Below, piece after piece: positions 14,100 to 23,525 of a stretch of DNA of 24,615 nucleotides (the stretch's first letter is position 1; each line of letters begins with the position of its first letter). The stretch is from positions 1 to 24,615 of the IMG/VR virus record IMGVR_UViG_3300020220_003971. The stretch is one strand, 5' to 3'. The notes beneath the pieces are model-generated. The model did not search any database and was not told the origin of the DNA. It saw only the letters and a program-made list of their open reading frames with translations. The DNA comes from a virus. Position numbers and translations under genes: made by a program.

Positions 14100-17000
14100 T
14101 TAAACCATAGGAGTTAGTAAAACAGTTGTGGTATTATTTGGATTGAACGTATTCCAAGTTGCCCCATCTGTTGAGCTCCAATACTTATTGAGTATTTTAT
14201 TCTTAATAACAACCGTAGGTATTGGTACATTGTTTACAGTTATATTGAATGCATCTATTTCCCATGCAAGTATATTTGTTGAATTGACACCATAATTAAA
14301 TGGTGCAAACTGACCATTTTTAAGCCAATCAGTTTCAGGTAAATTATCTATATAAACTGGTTGACCCCAAACTGAAGTGTCAATTTGTTTAACGTAATTG
14401 ATATTACCAGCTTCGGTTGATGTAGGTGGTGTTGTAGGGTTGAATAACGATGAATTTAAAGGGATTTTTAAAACATATAAACCAGTCGTTTGCGTTTCAT
14501 TACTCAAAACAGCGTAATATTGATCAGTTGGTTTAGGGCTTGGTATACCCATTGTTTTAAATCCACGCATTAACAAATAAACATTATCATTTAATAATGT
14601 GCAATCTATTGGTTGAAAATCGTAATTTTCACCTACATCGACAAATCGTAAATTTGTATTTTTTCTATATACGTTAAATGTAAAATTACCGTTACTTTGT
14701 TTTTTTACAATAATTTCATCAATTAAATATGTTGCTGGTGTTGTAATTAAATTACCAGATTGATCTGTGAATTTAAACAATGGCCAATTAGAATTGTACA
14801 ATTTGAATACAAAATTGTAAAAATAATTTTTAATAGGTGTAAACCACATTATTATATTATCATTAATTTTTTTAAGTTTCGTCGATGCATTTATAAACCG
14901 TTTGGCAATCCCGCCAGGTGGCCTTAAAATCGCATTATTGTATGAAAATGTTGCTATAATATTATTAGCATTATTTTGATTTGTAGGTTGACCACCAGAT
15001 ATTGGCCAATCAACTGGCATTGTAGTACCGTTGTAGTAAAGACCTGATTGCGGGTACATTAAAAACCCAGGGTTACCCACTACAAATGTTCTTATACCGT
15101 TTGCAGCAGTATTATTAACTCTACAATAATCCCATGTAAACATGTCCGATAATGGGTTTAAACCTGTCGGTGTGTTATTGTTGCTTACCTGCACTTTTAT
15201 TTTATTTTGAAATTGACTATAATTTGCAATGTAATTTTCTGTTTCACGAGACATTTTTAAATTATAAATTGGTGTTATAGTTGGTATAACGACATCAACC
15301 GGTGTTGTTTGCACCGGGTTATCAACAATAGTTGTAGGTGTTGTAGGTGTTGTTGGTGTCGTGGGTGTAGTAGGTGTTGTAGGTGTTGTAGGTTGATTAA
15401 AAATATTTGGTGTTATAGGCACTACAGTAGGTGGTGCCACTATCGGGGTTACGCTATTATCTAATGTTGTAGATAAAGGTACTATTACCGAAACATTTGA
15501 GTCTATAACTTTGTAACTTGTTGTATTAGTTGTAGATGGCACAACACTCGGAGCTTGGTAGCCCTCTACAACAATACCCTTACCTGCTTGAGATAATATA
15601 ATACTATTAAAAGTGTTAGGATTAGTAATAGAAAATTGTTCGGTCATAACAAACCCACGAGGTAAATTTGTTATATTTGAAGTTGATGGTAATATAATAG
15701 TATTAAAATTGACATTTACATCATTAGATATTGATTGTAAAGCGAGTTCTATAAGACTATAAAATTGTGTTATGACTCTATTGATAGTACTATTGGTCAT
15801 TATTTCGTTTTCACCAATATAATAATCTTTTGTTTCGATAATTAAAAGTTTAGATAATGCTTCGTTGTTTAAATATTCTAGTTCTCTAAACACCTTAGAA
15901 TTTAAACTGGTTCCTATATTTAAATCATATACAGGTCTAAGAGCTATATTACTTAAAAGTTTATAAAAATTATAAAAAAGTTTTTTAAAGGTTTTATTAT
16001 AAACAAGAAATGTTTGTAATTCATTACTGTTAATAGTGAGTTCATCGAAAGTATATATATTAAAATCACTATTGGTAAGAAGGTTGTTGTAATTTACTGT
16101 TTCAATAAATTTGACAATTAACCCAAAACCGTTTGAACTATATGTGTAAACATAGTCTTCGTTATCTAAACTAACTACATTTAAAGATGAAATGTTAGGA
16201 ATTAATTCAGTAAAGTAACCGATTTGTGAATAATTAGTTATATTAAACTTATATAAATTTTTGTTAGTTGAAATATAAGCAATAAAATCAGTTGTAGGGG
16301 ATTGATTAAATGTGGTTAATATCTCATTAGTGGTGTTGAAACTTAAGTTAACTAAAAATTTAGGTACAAAAGAAGCCGGGTCTAAAATTACAATATTGTT
16401 AATTCTATATGTATTTTGATTACCTATTATAGAATAACTACACAATAACGTAACAGTAAATATACCGTTGTAAACATATTTACTAAATGGTTTTACTGAA
16501 GATATAAATGGGTATAATTTACCAAGAGTCTTTAAATTGAATCTTCTAAGAAAATTTAAATTTAAATCATATATTTTTAATGTTAAATTATTTCTATCAT
16601 AAACATATAATTCATTATTGTATTCAAATTGTAATTCAGGGTAAGAAAATTGTGTTATATCACTTGCAGATCCTGAACCACCTATACAACCCTCAACAAT
16701 AAATCTATCACTATTGATAGGGTTATTACCAATAAACCCGCTTACGTCAACATAGTAAACAGAATCGTAATAACCTTCACCTATATATAATTTTTCACCA
16801 ACAAGTAAAATAGACGTGATTTGTTGGAAGTTAATGTCACGACGATAACCTAATGTATTAGAACTGTATACTAAAGATATACCACTGTTGTTTTCATTAA
16901 AAACAAATATTCTTGTAGCTGATGCACAAAAAATAACATTTGTATTTGTATACGGATTGTACCCAACTTGCATATCTACCAGGTTATCCATACCAGCAGA

Positions 17001-17675
17001 TAATTTTGAATAGAAAGAAAATCTAGTAAAGTTTTCAGATGTAGTAGACTCAGATAAACTTGTAATACCACTGTTACTTGTAAACGTAGATGTAGTGAAA
17101 AATATATTATTAGGATTGGTGGTGAAACTTTTATTTAACGATGTTGATGGTTTACCAGTTAATGAAACCGTGTAACCAGTGGCTGTAGAAAGCGGTGTAT
17201 TACCTGTAAATAAATTATTAGGTAATGAGGTTAATGCATCTACATAACTAAAAGCTAATTGCTCTGGAGTTGTAATTGATGAAAGCTGTATTGCGATACT
17301 ATAATTTTCAATATACCTATTAACAGTAAATGTAATAACACCTTTTGGTAAAACGGTGTTTAAATTTTCAGTGTTTATATCAGTAATTGTTAAAAATGTC
17401 AAATCACTGTTTTGTTGATTACCGATATATAACGGTTGATTGGTTGGGAAATTGTTATCAATAGTGAAACATTTACTATACAAATATAGGTAATTTAAAT
17501 ATAATCCTGATAAGCAATTGTTTATAGTTGATGATATAGCTTGATAGTTTTCATTTGAATTTATTAAGCATTGCTCTAATGCAACAGGCAATTCTATCTC
17601 ACTATTAACTGTTAAATTACCTGTTCTGTTTTTAGGCAAATCATATGATGTCAACTCCGATGAAATACTATTCAT
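14100..17675 (-). CDS. Giant virion surface protein with propeller-like region, unknown
   Basis: A 1191-residue Asn/Thr/Ser/Tyr-rich protein of unrecognised family. The N-terminal 130 residues are mixed. Residues about 200-520 show repeated short strands ending in aromatic-Asp/Asn turns (RIFVFNENNSGISLVY, LYVYDRNNLTLKIYDLNLNF, LYKFNITNYSQIGYF), the style of a beta-propeller. A helical stretch follows at about 545-640. Seven Pro-Thr-Thr repeats (762-782) act as an extended hinge. The C-terminal 380 residues are a second beta domain, with WDYCRVNN, IIMWFTPIKNYFYNF, DQYYAVLSNETQ and a closing YWSSTDGATWNTF. No signal peptide or membrane helix is seen. It overlaps the stop of the 1116-residue gene by 8 nt, so the two are probably made together. 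A tail-fibre or host-binding role is inferred from size, composition and late position. Confidence 0.6.
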   Translation of the reverse strand: MNSISSELTSYDLPKNRTGNLTVNSEIELPVALEQCLINSNENYQAISSTINNCLSGLYLNYLYLYSKCFTIDNNFPTNQPLYIGNQQNSDLTFLTITDINTENLNTVLPKGVITFTVNRYIENYSIAIQLSSITTPEQLAFSYVDALTSLPNNLFTGNTPLSTATGYTVSLTGKPSTSLNKSFTTNPNNIFFTTSTFTSNSGITSLSESTTSENFTRFSFYSKLSAGMDNLVDMQVGYNPYTNTNVIFCASATRIFVFNENNSGISLVYSSNTLGYRRDINFQQITSILLVGEKLYIGEGYYDSVYYVDVSGFIGNNPINSDRFIVEGCIGGSGSASDITQFSYPELQFEYNNELYVYDRNNLTLKIYDLNLNFLRRFNLKTLGKLYPFISSVKPFSKYVYNGIFTVTLLCSYSIIGNQNTYRINNIVILDPASFVPKFLVNLSFNTTNEILTTFNQSPTTDFIAYISTNKNLYKFNITNYSQIGYFTELIPNISSLNVVSLDNEDYVYTYSSNGFGLIVKFIETVNYNNLLTNSDFNIYTFDELTINSNELQTFLVYNKTFKKLFYNFYKLLSNIALRPVYDLNIGTSLNSKVFRELEYLNNEALSKLLIIETKDYYIGENEIMTNSTINRVITQFYSLIELALQSISNDVNVNFNTIILPSTSNITNLPRGFVMTEQFSITNPNTFNSIILSQAGKGIVVEGYQAPSVVPSTTNTTSYKVIDSNVSVIVPLSTTLDNSVTPIVAPPTVVPITPNIFNQPTTPTTPTTPTTPTTPTTPTTIVDNPVQTTPVDVVIPTITPIYNLKMSRETENYIANYSQFQNKIKVQVSNNNTPTGLNPLSDMFTWDYCRVNNTAANGIRTFVVGNPGFLMYPQSGLYYNGTTMPVDWPISGGQPTNQNNANNIIATFSYNNAILRPPGGIAKRFINASTKLKKINDNIIMWFTPIKNYFYNFVFKLYNSNWPLFKFTDQSGNLITTPATYLIDEIIVKKQSNGNFTFNVYRKNTNLRFVDVGENYDFQPIDCTLLNDNVYLLMRGFKTMGIPSPKPTDQYYAVLSNETQTTGLYVLKIPLNSSLFNPTTPPTSTEAGNINYVKQIDTSVWGQPVYIDNLPETDWLKNGQFAPFNYGVNSTNILAWEIDAFNITVNNVPIPTVVIKNKILNKYWSSTDGATWNTFNPNNTTTVLLTPMV
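15330..15392 (-). repeat. 9-nt tandem repeat encoding (Pro-Thr-Thr)7
   Basis: Seven in-frame 9-nt units read as Pro-Thr-Thr on the minus strand, residues 762-782 of the giant protein. Third-position changes make the units imperfect at DNA level while the peptide is perfect, so selection on the protein linker is likely. Copy number may vary between relatives by slippage. Confidence 0.9.
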
Positions 17676-20600
17676 GATAAGTAATTGTATTTAATTCCGA
17701 ACAACTTGGTTTGTTCTTATTAATTACATCTATAAAGGATACATTCAATATCTCTTCTAGAGTAGCGCTTACAGGTAAATCAACAACTTCAACATTGAAA
17801 TAATTTGACTTAGCACCCGGCACTTTAAACATAAAAAACTGTTGTATTGTTTCCACAAAATTACGTTTATTAACCGGTAATTGAAATTTAACATCACTTA
17901 TCGGATAGTTTTGCCTTAAATGTAACAGCATATTGTAATATGATAATGCTGTATTGTATATGTATAAATTTTTGAATGGTAAAGGTGTAGTAAAATAATA
18001 ATTTGGTTTATCAATATACGAACCAAGTGTAAAGTTATTGTAATATATACAATTACCAGCCATAAATGGTATATTAAGTATATTGCTAAATGAATATTGA
18101 CCGCTTGGTACTAACGTTTGATTAACCTCTCTACCATCTATAAAAATAGAATAAACACCATTTACCGAGTCAAAACGTATTACAAAATTATGATAACCTG
18201 GTTCGAGAGTTGATACTTCGATAACGTTTCTTACAAGTAAAACATCTGTATTGTTAAAAATATTTGGTAGACCTAATCTAAACTCAAATTTACCTTCACC
18301 GTTTAAATTACTTAAAGTAAAGTTATAATTAGAGAGATTTGGAGCACATATACCAATCGTATTGTTAAAATCTATTGTATTAAAAACATTAATGGTATTA
18401 CTTACAATTTTATTAGTACGTACTAAAACTGTTTTAACATTTGCAGGGTCATATACACCGAAAACTAAACCTTCATCTGCTATACCGTTACTGTTAAAAT
18501 TGCGTATATAATCTATGCTTTGAACCACCACACCAGATAAACTCGGTTGATCAGTAAACAATTTTACTGGAAACCCATTAGATGTTTTGATATTGTAAAA
18601 TTCATCTGATAGTAATAATTTATTATTATCGAAAACAACATATAGTGCACCGTTTTCATTAACTACATAATCGTTTATCAATGTGCATTCATAAATTACG
18701 GTAAGCGTGCTTGTGCTTATATCATACGAACAAAGGTTTTGTATTGTGTCATCACTACTAATAAAAAATATTTTATTATCGAGTATCTTAACATTTATAC
18801 CAGGTACGGTATATAGAATGTCTTTATATGAAATTAAAGTGTTGATATACGATAACGTGCCTACTTTACCAGGTATTGAAATAGTATTAGTTGAGGATAT
18901 TTCTTCGTAATCTAATGTAATGTTATCAATTTTTAAAGGTGGTAAAGTATTTGTGTAACAATATGTGTATTCTAGTGTAGAATAAAATTGTGTGTAAAGA
19001 TTAATATCAGGTATAATTTTTTTATCTACTATAACGCTATTGTAACTTATTAATGTTACATAGTTATCGCTAGTAATAGCAATAGTATTACCTACAGGGT
19101 CTAATTTATTAACATATTTTATTGTCGTATTGCCTAATGATATGCTATCTAATAATTTTAAATCAGTGTTATAGCAGAATATTGTATTTTTGTTGTAACT
19201 TACAACAAAGGGTGTTACGTGTTGGTAGTTAAAAACACCTAAACCGTAATTGTTATAATTACCAAATATCTGATAACCTAACGGTTTGCTCCAGTCATTA
19301 GCATATAAATCAAAATTAATTGTAAAGTTATTAAAATCTTTAATTGCTGTAAATTGTGTGCTATCTAAAAATTTTGAATAGTAAGTAGGGCCAAGCACTA
19401 TTTCATTAGATAAATTATCGTAAGGCTGATTTAAATAATCGTAAACAGTTGTGAAATATTTTTGAACAACATTTGCAGATAACGAATCGATCAACTGTAT
19501 AATGTTCTTTTCACCTAAATGTTGTATTGCATATTGTATACCAGGTTCGAACGTTAAATTGCTCAAAACATCATAAACAGGGTAATTGCTATTTACATTG
19601 TTTGCTGTTGAAACTTGTGTGAAATTAGTTGTGTAATTACTATTGATTGTAAACGATAATGCATCTACACCTGAAACCACTGAAGGGTTATAATATCTAT
19701 CTACCCATACTGGTTCTGCAGATAATGAATTACCCCCTTTTAACCAACTACATAAATATGCACCAGTTGTTTCGGAATTATTTGTATTGAAAGGTATAGA
19801 AAAATATTCAAGTGTTTTGTGTTTGAAGACTTTATCTGAATTAATAGGTGTATCACCTGCTATACAACCCGAATTAACTAATGAAGAATCGTTTATATTA
19901 AGCTTTATAATTGGAAATGATTCATATGGGAAATAAAAGAATGTTATATTATCACTCTTAACAAGTAATTGAGTGGTTGTTGCACTATAGGTGTTATTAA
20001 AATCAGGTGAACCTCTTAACTGGTTTGTTCCAGTATTAAGTGATGTATAATCTCGTTGTATAACACCATCAACATTTTGGTTGATTATATTACCTCTACT
20101 TAAACTGTTTTTATCGTCTTTATCGTTTTTGAGAGGTAAAATATTTACAGGTATAGTATTATTATCCACCTTCTCGTTAGTGAAATTAAGGATATAGTTG
20201 AGCTTTACATTATCTACACTTCTATCGTTATTAACATTTAAGTTATCTAAATCAATTATTTGAGTATATGAGTACCAATCACTTGGTAATATAGGATTGT
20301 AATTATTATAACTGCGAGTTTTAAGTGCGCATGATGTATTAAATATATCACTACCTGATATAAAACCTGTCAAGGTTAACCAATTATTTGTTGTATCATA
20401 ACTAACGTACTTTTGCTCACCATTAACTAATTTATAGAGAACAAGTTGGTTTTTAACTGTATCGTACAAATAATTAAAAATATTAACTTCATCATTTTGA
20501 TATTCATATACCATTAAAAATTCACTGCTACCGGTGTTGCATTGAAAATATGATAAATAGTAATTTATACCGCTAATAGATTGTGTTATAGTGCATCTAT

Positions 20601-21018
20601 CACTATCTAAAAGATTAACAGTGTAGTATTGATACTCATAATCAGTATCATATGTATCAAAACCTATTGTATAGGCAACCGTATTTAATTGTGGTGTAAA
20701 ATTAGTTTGTACTGTGAGCGATTTAGGTAAAATTTCACCACTTGTATATAAACCTAGATATGTTAAAAATGATTTAGGATATACATCGATAGGTAATTCA
20801 ATTTTAACTTTATCACCAACATTTGTTTTATTGGTTAGTACAAAATTGCTATAATAGTTATTTGAAGTATCTTTAGCACCAGATAAAAAATCTACTATTG
20901 ACACGTTAATACCCTCGTAGCTGATATAGTTTTGTGTTTCTATATCAATACTAGGGTCGTAACTATAATTAGCACTTACACCGTTAAAATAGGTGTTAGA
21001 TAATGTTAAAACATCCAT
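17668..21018 (-). CDS. Giant virion protein with LamG-like C-terminal region
   Basis: A 1116-residue protein, Asn/Tyr/Ser-rich, with no signal peptide or membrane helix. A segment near residue 400, AYLCSWLKGGNSLSAEP followed by VWVDRYYNPS, resembles a motif I associate with large T4-like virion proteins. Residues about 560-860 have repeating strands (TIFCYNTDLKLLDSISL, KIFFISSDDTIQNLCSYD) that suggest a propeller. Residues about 880-1030 have the look of a LamG/concanavalin-like lectin domain: GKFEFRLGLPN, LEPGYHNFVIRFDSVNGVYS, IFIDGREVN, LPFKNLYIYNTALSYYNMLL. The tail (FVETIQQFFMFKVPGAKSNY onwards) is a separate small domain. It is the likely partner of the 1191-residue gene (8-nt overlap). 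AATAAATA lies 6 nt before the ATG. A carbohydrate-binding fibre is a reasonable inference. Confidence 0.62.
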   Translation of the reverse strand: MDVLTLSNTYFNGVSANYSYDPSIDIETQNYISYEGINVSIVDFLSGAKDTSNNYYSNFVLTNKTNVGDKVKIELPIDVYPKSFLTYLGLYTSGEILPKSLTVQTNFTPQLNTVAYTIGFDTYDTDYEYQYYTVNLLDSDRCTITQSISGINYYLSYFQCNTGSSEFLMVYEYQNDEVNIFNYLYDTVKNQLVLYKLVNGEQKYVSYDTTNNWLTLTGFISGSDIFNTSCALKTRSYNNYNPILPSDWYSYTQIIDLDNLNVNNDRSVDNVKLNYILNFTNEKVDNNTIPVNILPLKNDKDDKNSLSRGNIINQNVDGVIQRDYTSLNTGTNQLRGSPDFNNTYSATTTQLLVKSDNITFFYFPYESFPIIKLNINDSSLVNSGCIAGDTPINSDKVFKHKTLEYFSIPFNTNNSETTGAYLCSWLKGGNSLSAEPVWVDRYYNPSVVSGVDALSFTINSNYTTNFTQVSTANNVNSNYPVYDVLSNLTFEPGIQYAIQHLGEKNIIQLIDSLSANVVQKYFTTVYDYLNQPYDNLSNEIVLGPTYYSKFLDSTQFTAIKDFNNFTINFDLYANDWSKPLGYQIFGNYNNYGLGVFNYQHVTPFVVSYNKNTIFCYNTDLKLLDSISLGNTTIKYVNKLDPVGNTIAITSDNYVTLISYNSVIVDKKIIPDINLYTQFYSTLEYTYCYTNTLPPLKIDNITLDYEEISSTNTISIPGKVGTLSYINTLISYKDILYTVPGINVKILDNKIFFISSDDTIQNLCSYDISTSTLTVIYECTLINDYVVNENGALYVVFDNNKLLLSDEFYNIKTSNGFPVKLFTDQPSLSGVVVQSIDYIRNFNSNGIADEGLVFGVYDPANVKTVLVRTNKIVSNTINVFNTIDFNNTIGICAPNLSNYNFTLSNLNGEGKFEFRLGLPNIFNNTDVLLVRNVIEVSTLEPGYHNFVIRFDSVNGVYSIFIDGREVNQTLVPSGQYSFSNILNIPFMAGNCIYYNNFTLGSYIDKPNYYFTTPLPFKNLYIYNTALSYYNMLLHLRQNYPISDVKFQLPVNKRNFVETIQQFFMFKVPGAKSNYFNVEVVDLPVSATLEEILNVSFIDVINKNKPSCSELNTITYHE

Positions 21019-21024
21019 CTACAA

Positions 21025-21032
21025 TATTTATT
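21025..21032 (-). promoter_or_regulatory. Late-promoter-like octamer before the 1116-residue gene
   Basis: The minus strand reads AATAAATA, then TTGTAG and ATG, a 6-nt spacing. It overlaps the end of the upstream fusion gene by one base. Confidence 0.5.
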
Positions 21033-23524
21033 CAAGACTCCTTGCGAGCATTACCATCATAATGGTCAAATCTATGATGTGTTATTGGAGATGCTAACAA
21101 TAACCCACTGTTTATAACACCTTTTTTAGTTTGTTGGTATATATAAGACATCCATGTTTGCTCGAAAGGGTGATCCCATTTATCAGTTAAAAACATTTTT
21201 CTATTACCTTCTTTTGATACTAATTGTGGCCAATTGCAATAGTATATTTCTCCATCCACATACGGTAACCCTTCCATACAATAAATATGTTTAAATTTAG
21301 TTTTAGGAGCATATGGGTCTAAACCTTGTGCGGGTAAATATGGTTTTTCCGGAAAATTTTCAATTCGGTACTCACCTGGTACATTATACCATGCCCATTG
21401 AGTTTTATTATCACCGTAAAATTCAGTAAAACAAAACTTTAAAAAGTCGTAACCGTGTGTTTCACATATTTTATGCACTTTATCGTAAAGATTAGGTATA
21501 TAAGTTTGAAAACCATTTGCACACGACCCTAAAGATGAATTGTTCAAATTCATATCATCTTCGAGGAAAATACAATAATCAGCATCTGATGCATCAAAGT
21601 GCTCAGCTATGAATTGTCTACCACCACAAATACCTAAATTATCCTTTTTAATATGTTCGAAATTATACTCTTTACAAATTTCAACGTACTCTGCTGTTGT
21701 ATTCAAATTGGTAGAATTATCTAATACGTATCTTCTGCTATGTGTAAAGAATCCAGGTTCTTTACTATATGTTTCACAAAGACGTCTAAATTGTTTTGGA
21801 GAGTTGAAAGTAATGACATATAAATTAGTTTTAAGTTCATTTACCGGTCTAACCCTGCGGTTACCTATTAACTTAACTTGATTGTTTTTTAAATTTTCAA
21901 AAAATGTTCCAATTAAACCGTCATCATCAATCATTGCACGATCAACTAATTCTGGGTATTTATGTGCAATAATTGTAAAAATACTCTCTTCTGTACCCAT
22001 TAAACCCTTACTTAATGAATCGCTCAGTAATGAGTAATAAATTTCGTTAACTTGTTTAATAAAATTTTTATTACCACCAAAAACCCCACCTCTACATACA
22101 TATGATATTTTATCGCAATTTGCATAATCACGCATAGCACTTTCCGGGAAACCATGTATTTCGTAGTTTGAATACGGGAATGCTATATATAAAAACTTTT
22201 GTAGAAGAGTTTCTATTTTATCTAAAACTTTATCATGCGTAAAATAACCGGGATGTACAGTATTTGTAATACCTGCATCTAACCACAAATAATAATCTGT
22301 TTCAAAACTATTGTAAACTGCAGCATCATTGAGTAAAAACAATTTAGACATTACAATAGGGTTGTACATGTCGAGATTAGCTTGTGTACTCTCTTCCAAC
22401 CACGAAGCAATTTTTCTCCATTCTGGATTATTTCTAATTTCTTGAACCCTATTATAAAATGCAAACCAAGTTTTTAACTCTTCAACTTCTTTAACAAATA
22501 CTCTAGTTGTTACGCTTGGTCTTCTAGCTTCAATATATGGGACCAACTTTGCTTCTGTAAAAATAATCATTGGTTCCTCAATACGTAATAACTCGTCAAA
22601 TTTTTCTAAATACGTCTCAAATGATCTTTTAAAAGTACCACTACATGTATCACGTTTAATATCCCACAACCCAGTTACTATTGTAACGTTCTTCTTCTTA
22701 GGTAATTCGGTTACAATATATTCATTAGTATCAATATCATCATCTACATTTTGAGGTATATAGACTGTCTTATACACACATTGTGCTATTTCACTCCAAC
22801 GTTTATTTTTACGTAAAAAATCAATATGATCGTTACAAACAGCTAACATATCCTGATTTTCAAACTTGTTAGCTGAATAATTATTATCTTCAAACAGTTT
22901 AAATAAAGCATTAAGTTCTTCTTCAGGTAAGTTGCTTATTTCAACCTTGAAAATTTTAGGTCTATACTTATCAAATTGAAATTTAGATAATATCTTATAA
23001 TCGTAGCCTTCAGTATCGCATTGCACATAGTCAATACGTTCAATATTAAACTGACTACAAAGTTTATCTATAGTTGTAACTTTAATAGATGTTAAAACCC
23101 CATATTTATCTAATATTTGTTTTGTTATTGGATCTGTTTCAAATCCGTTTTTTGGTGGGTATATACAACTCATACCCTTAATTGCAGGGTCTAAGTTATT
23201 TGTTTCAATTACAGCATTAGGTATATAGACAAACTCCACTTCACCGTCTTTATCGCTTAAACCAAATTCAGCAATTTCCGCACGGTTTAAACTTATTTGT
23301 GTCTTATATGTTTTCTTTAAAGACTCAATATGATCTGGTAATGGTTCAACCAATAAGGTTTTCCAACCATATCCTATTGTATAACCTGAAAGAGTGTCGT
23401 TTTCAATACCATCATTAGCACCAATTATTAAGGTAAATATATCATTACCATGTATTTTAAATGTGTTGCGTAACGATACGTCAAATAATCTATGTAATTG
23501 TAACGGGGTGAATATATGTTTCAT
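21032..23524 (-). CDS. Three-domain FkbM methyltransferase / YibB-like / glycosyltransferase fusion
   Basis: An 830-residue protein with three enzyme-like parts. Residues about 1-240 are an FkbM-type SAM methyltransferase: LIIGANDGIENDTL (SAM loop), LLVEPLPDHIESLK, and VTTIDKLCSQFNIERIDYVQ leading to CDTEGYDYKIL. Residues about 275-560 resemble the HtrL/YibB glycosyltransferase-like family: VTIVTGLWDIKRD, PIVMSKLFLLNDAA, YYLWLDAGITNT, YVCRGGVFGGNKNFI and GTEESIFTIIAHKYPELVD. Residues about 563-830 are a GT-A glycosyltransferase: LYVITFNSPKQFRRLCETY, NLGICGGRQFIAEHF, and DYCIFLEDDMNLN as the metal-binding acidic motif. It probably builds and O-methylates a sugar. The upstream GlcNAc-transferase gene ends 1 nt before it, and the giant surface genes follow, so the substrate may be the virion itself or a host glycan. 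Confidence 0.8.
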   Translation of the reverse strand: MKHIFTPLQLHRLFDVSLRNTFKIHGNDIFTLIIGANDGIENDTLSGYTIGYGWKTLLVEPLPDHIESLKKTYKTQISLNRAEIAEFGLSDKDGEVEFVYIPNAVIETNNLDPAIKGMSCIYPPKNGFETDPITKQILDKYGVLTSIKVTTIDKLCSQFNIERIDYVQCDTEGYDYKILSKFQFDKYRPKIFKVEISNLPEEELNALFKLFEDNNYSANKFENQDMLAVCNDHIDFLRKNKRWSEIAQCVYKTVYIPQNVDDDIDTNEYIVTELPKKKNVTIVTGLWDIKRDTCSGTFKRSFETYLEKFDELLRIEEPMIIFTEAKLVPYIEARRPSVTTRVFVKEVEELKTWFAFYNRVQEIRNNPEWRKIASWLEESTQANLDMYNPIVMSKLFLLNDAAVYNSFETDYYLWLDAGITNTVHPGYFTHDKVLDKIETLLQKFLYIAFPYSNYEIHGFPESAMRDYANCDKISYVCRGGVFGGNKNFIKQVNEIYYSLLSDSLSKGLMGTEESIFTIIAHKYPELVDRAMIDDDGLIGTFFENLKNNQVKLIGNRRVRPVNELKTNLYVITFNSPKQFRRLCETYSKEPGFFTHSRRYVLDNSTNLNTTAEYVEICKEYNFEHIKKDNLGICGGRQFIAEHFDASDADYCIFLEDDMNLNNSSLGSCANGFQTYIPNLYDKVHKICETHGYDFLKFCFTEFYGDNKTQWAWYNVPGEYRIENFPEKPYLPAQGLDPYAPKTKFKHIYCMEGLPYVDGEIYYCNWPQLVSKEGNRKMFLTDKWDHPFEQTWMSYIYQQTKKGVINSGLLLASPITHHRFDHYDGNARKES

Positions 23525-23525
23525 A

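Noticed and set aside
15330-15392. Possible CRISPR-like or regulatory direct repeat
   Set aside because: Units are 9 nt, contiguous and in frame, with no spacers. It is a protein linker.
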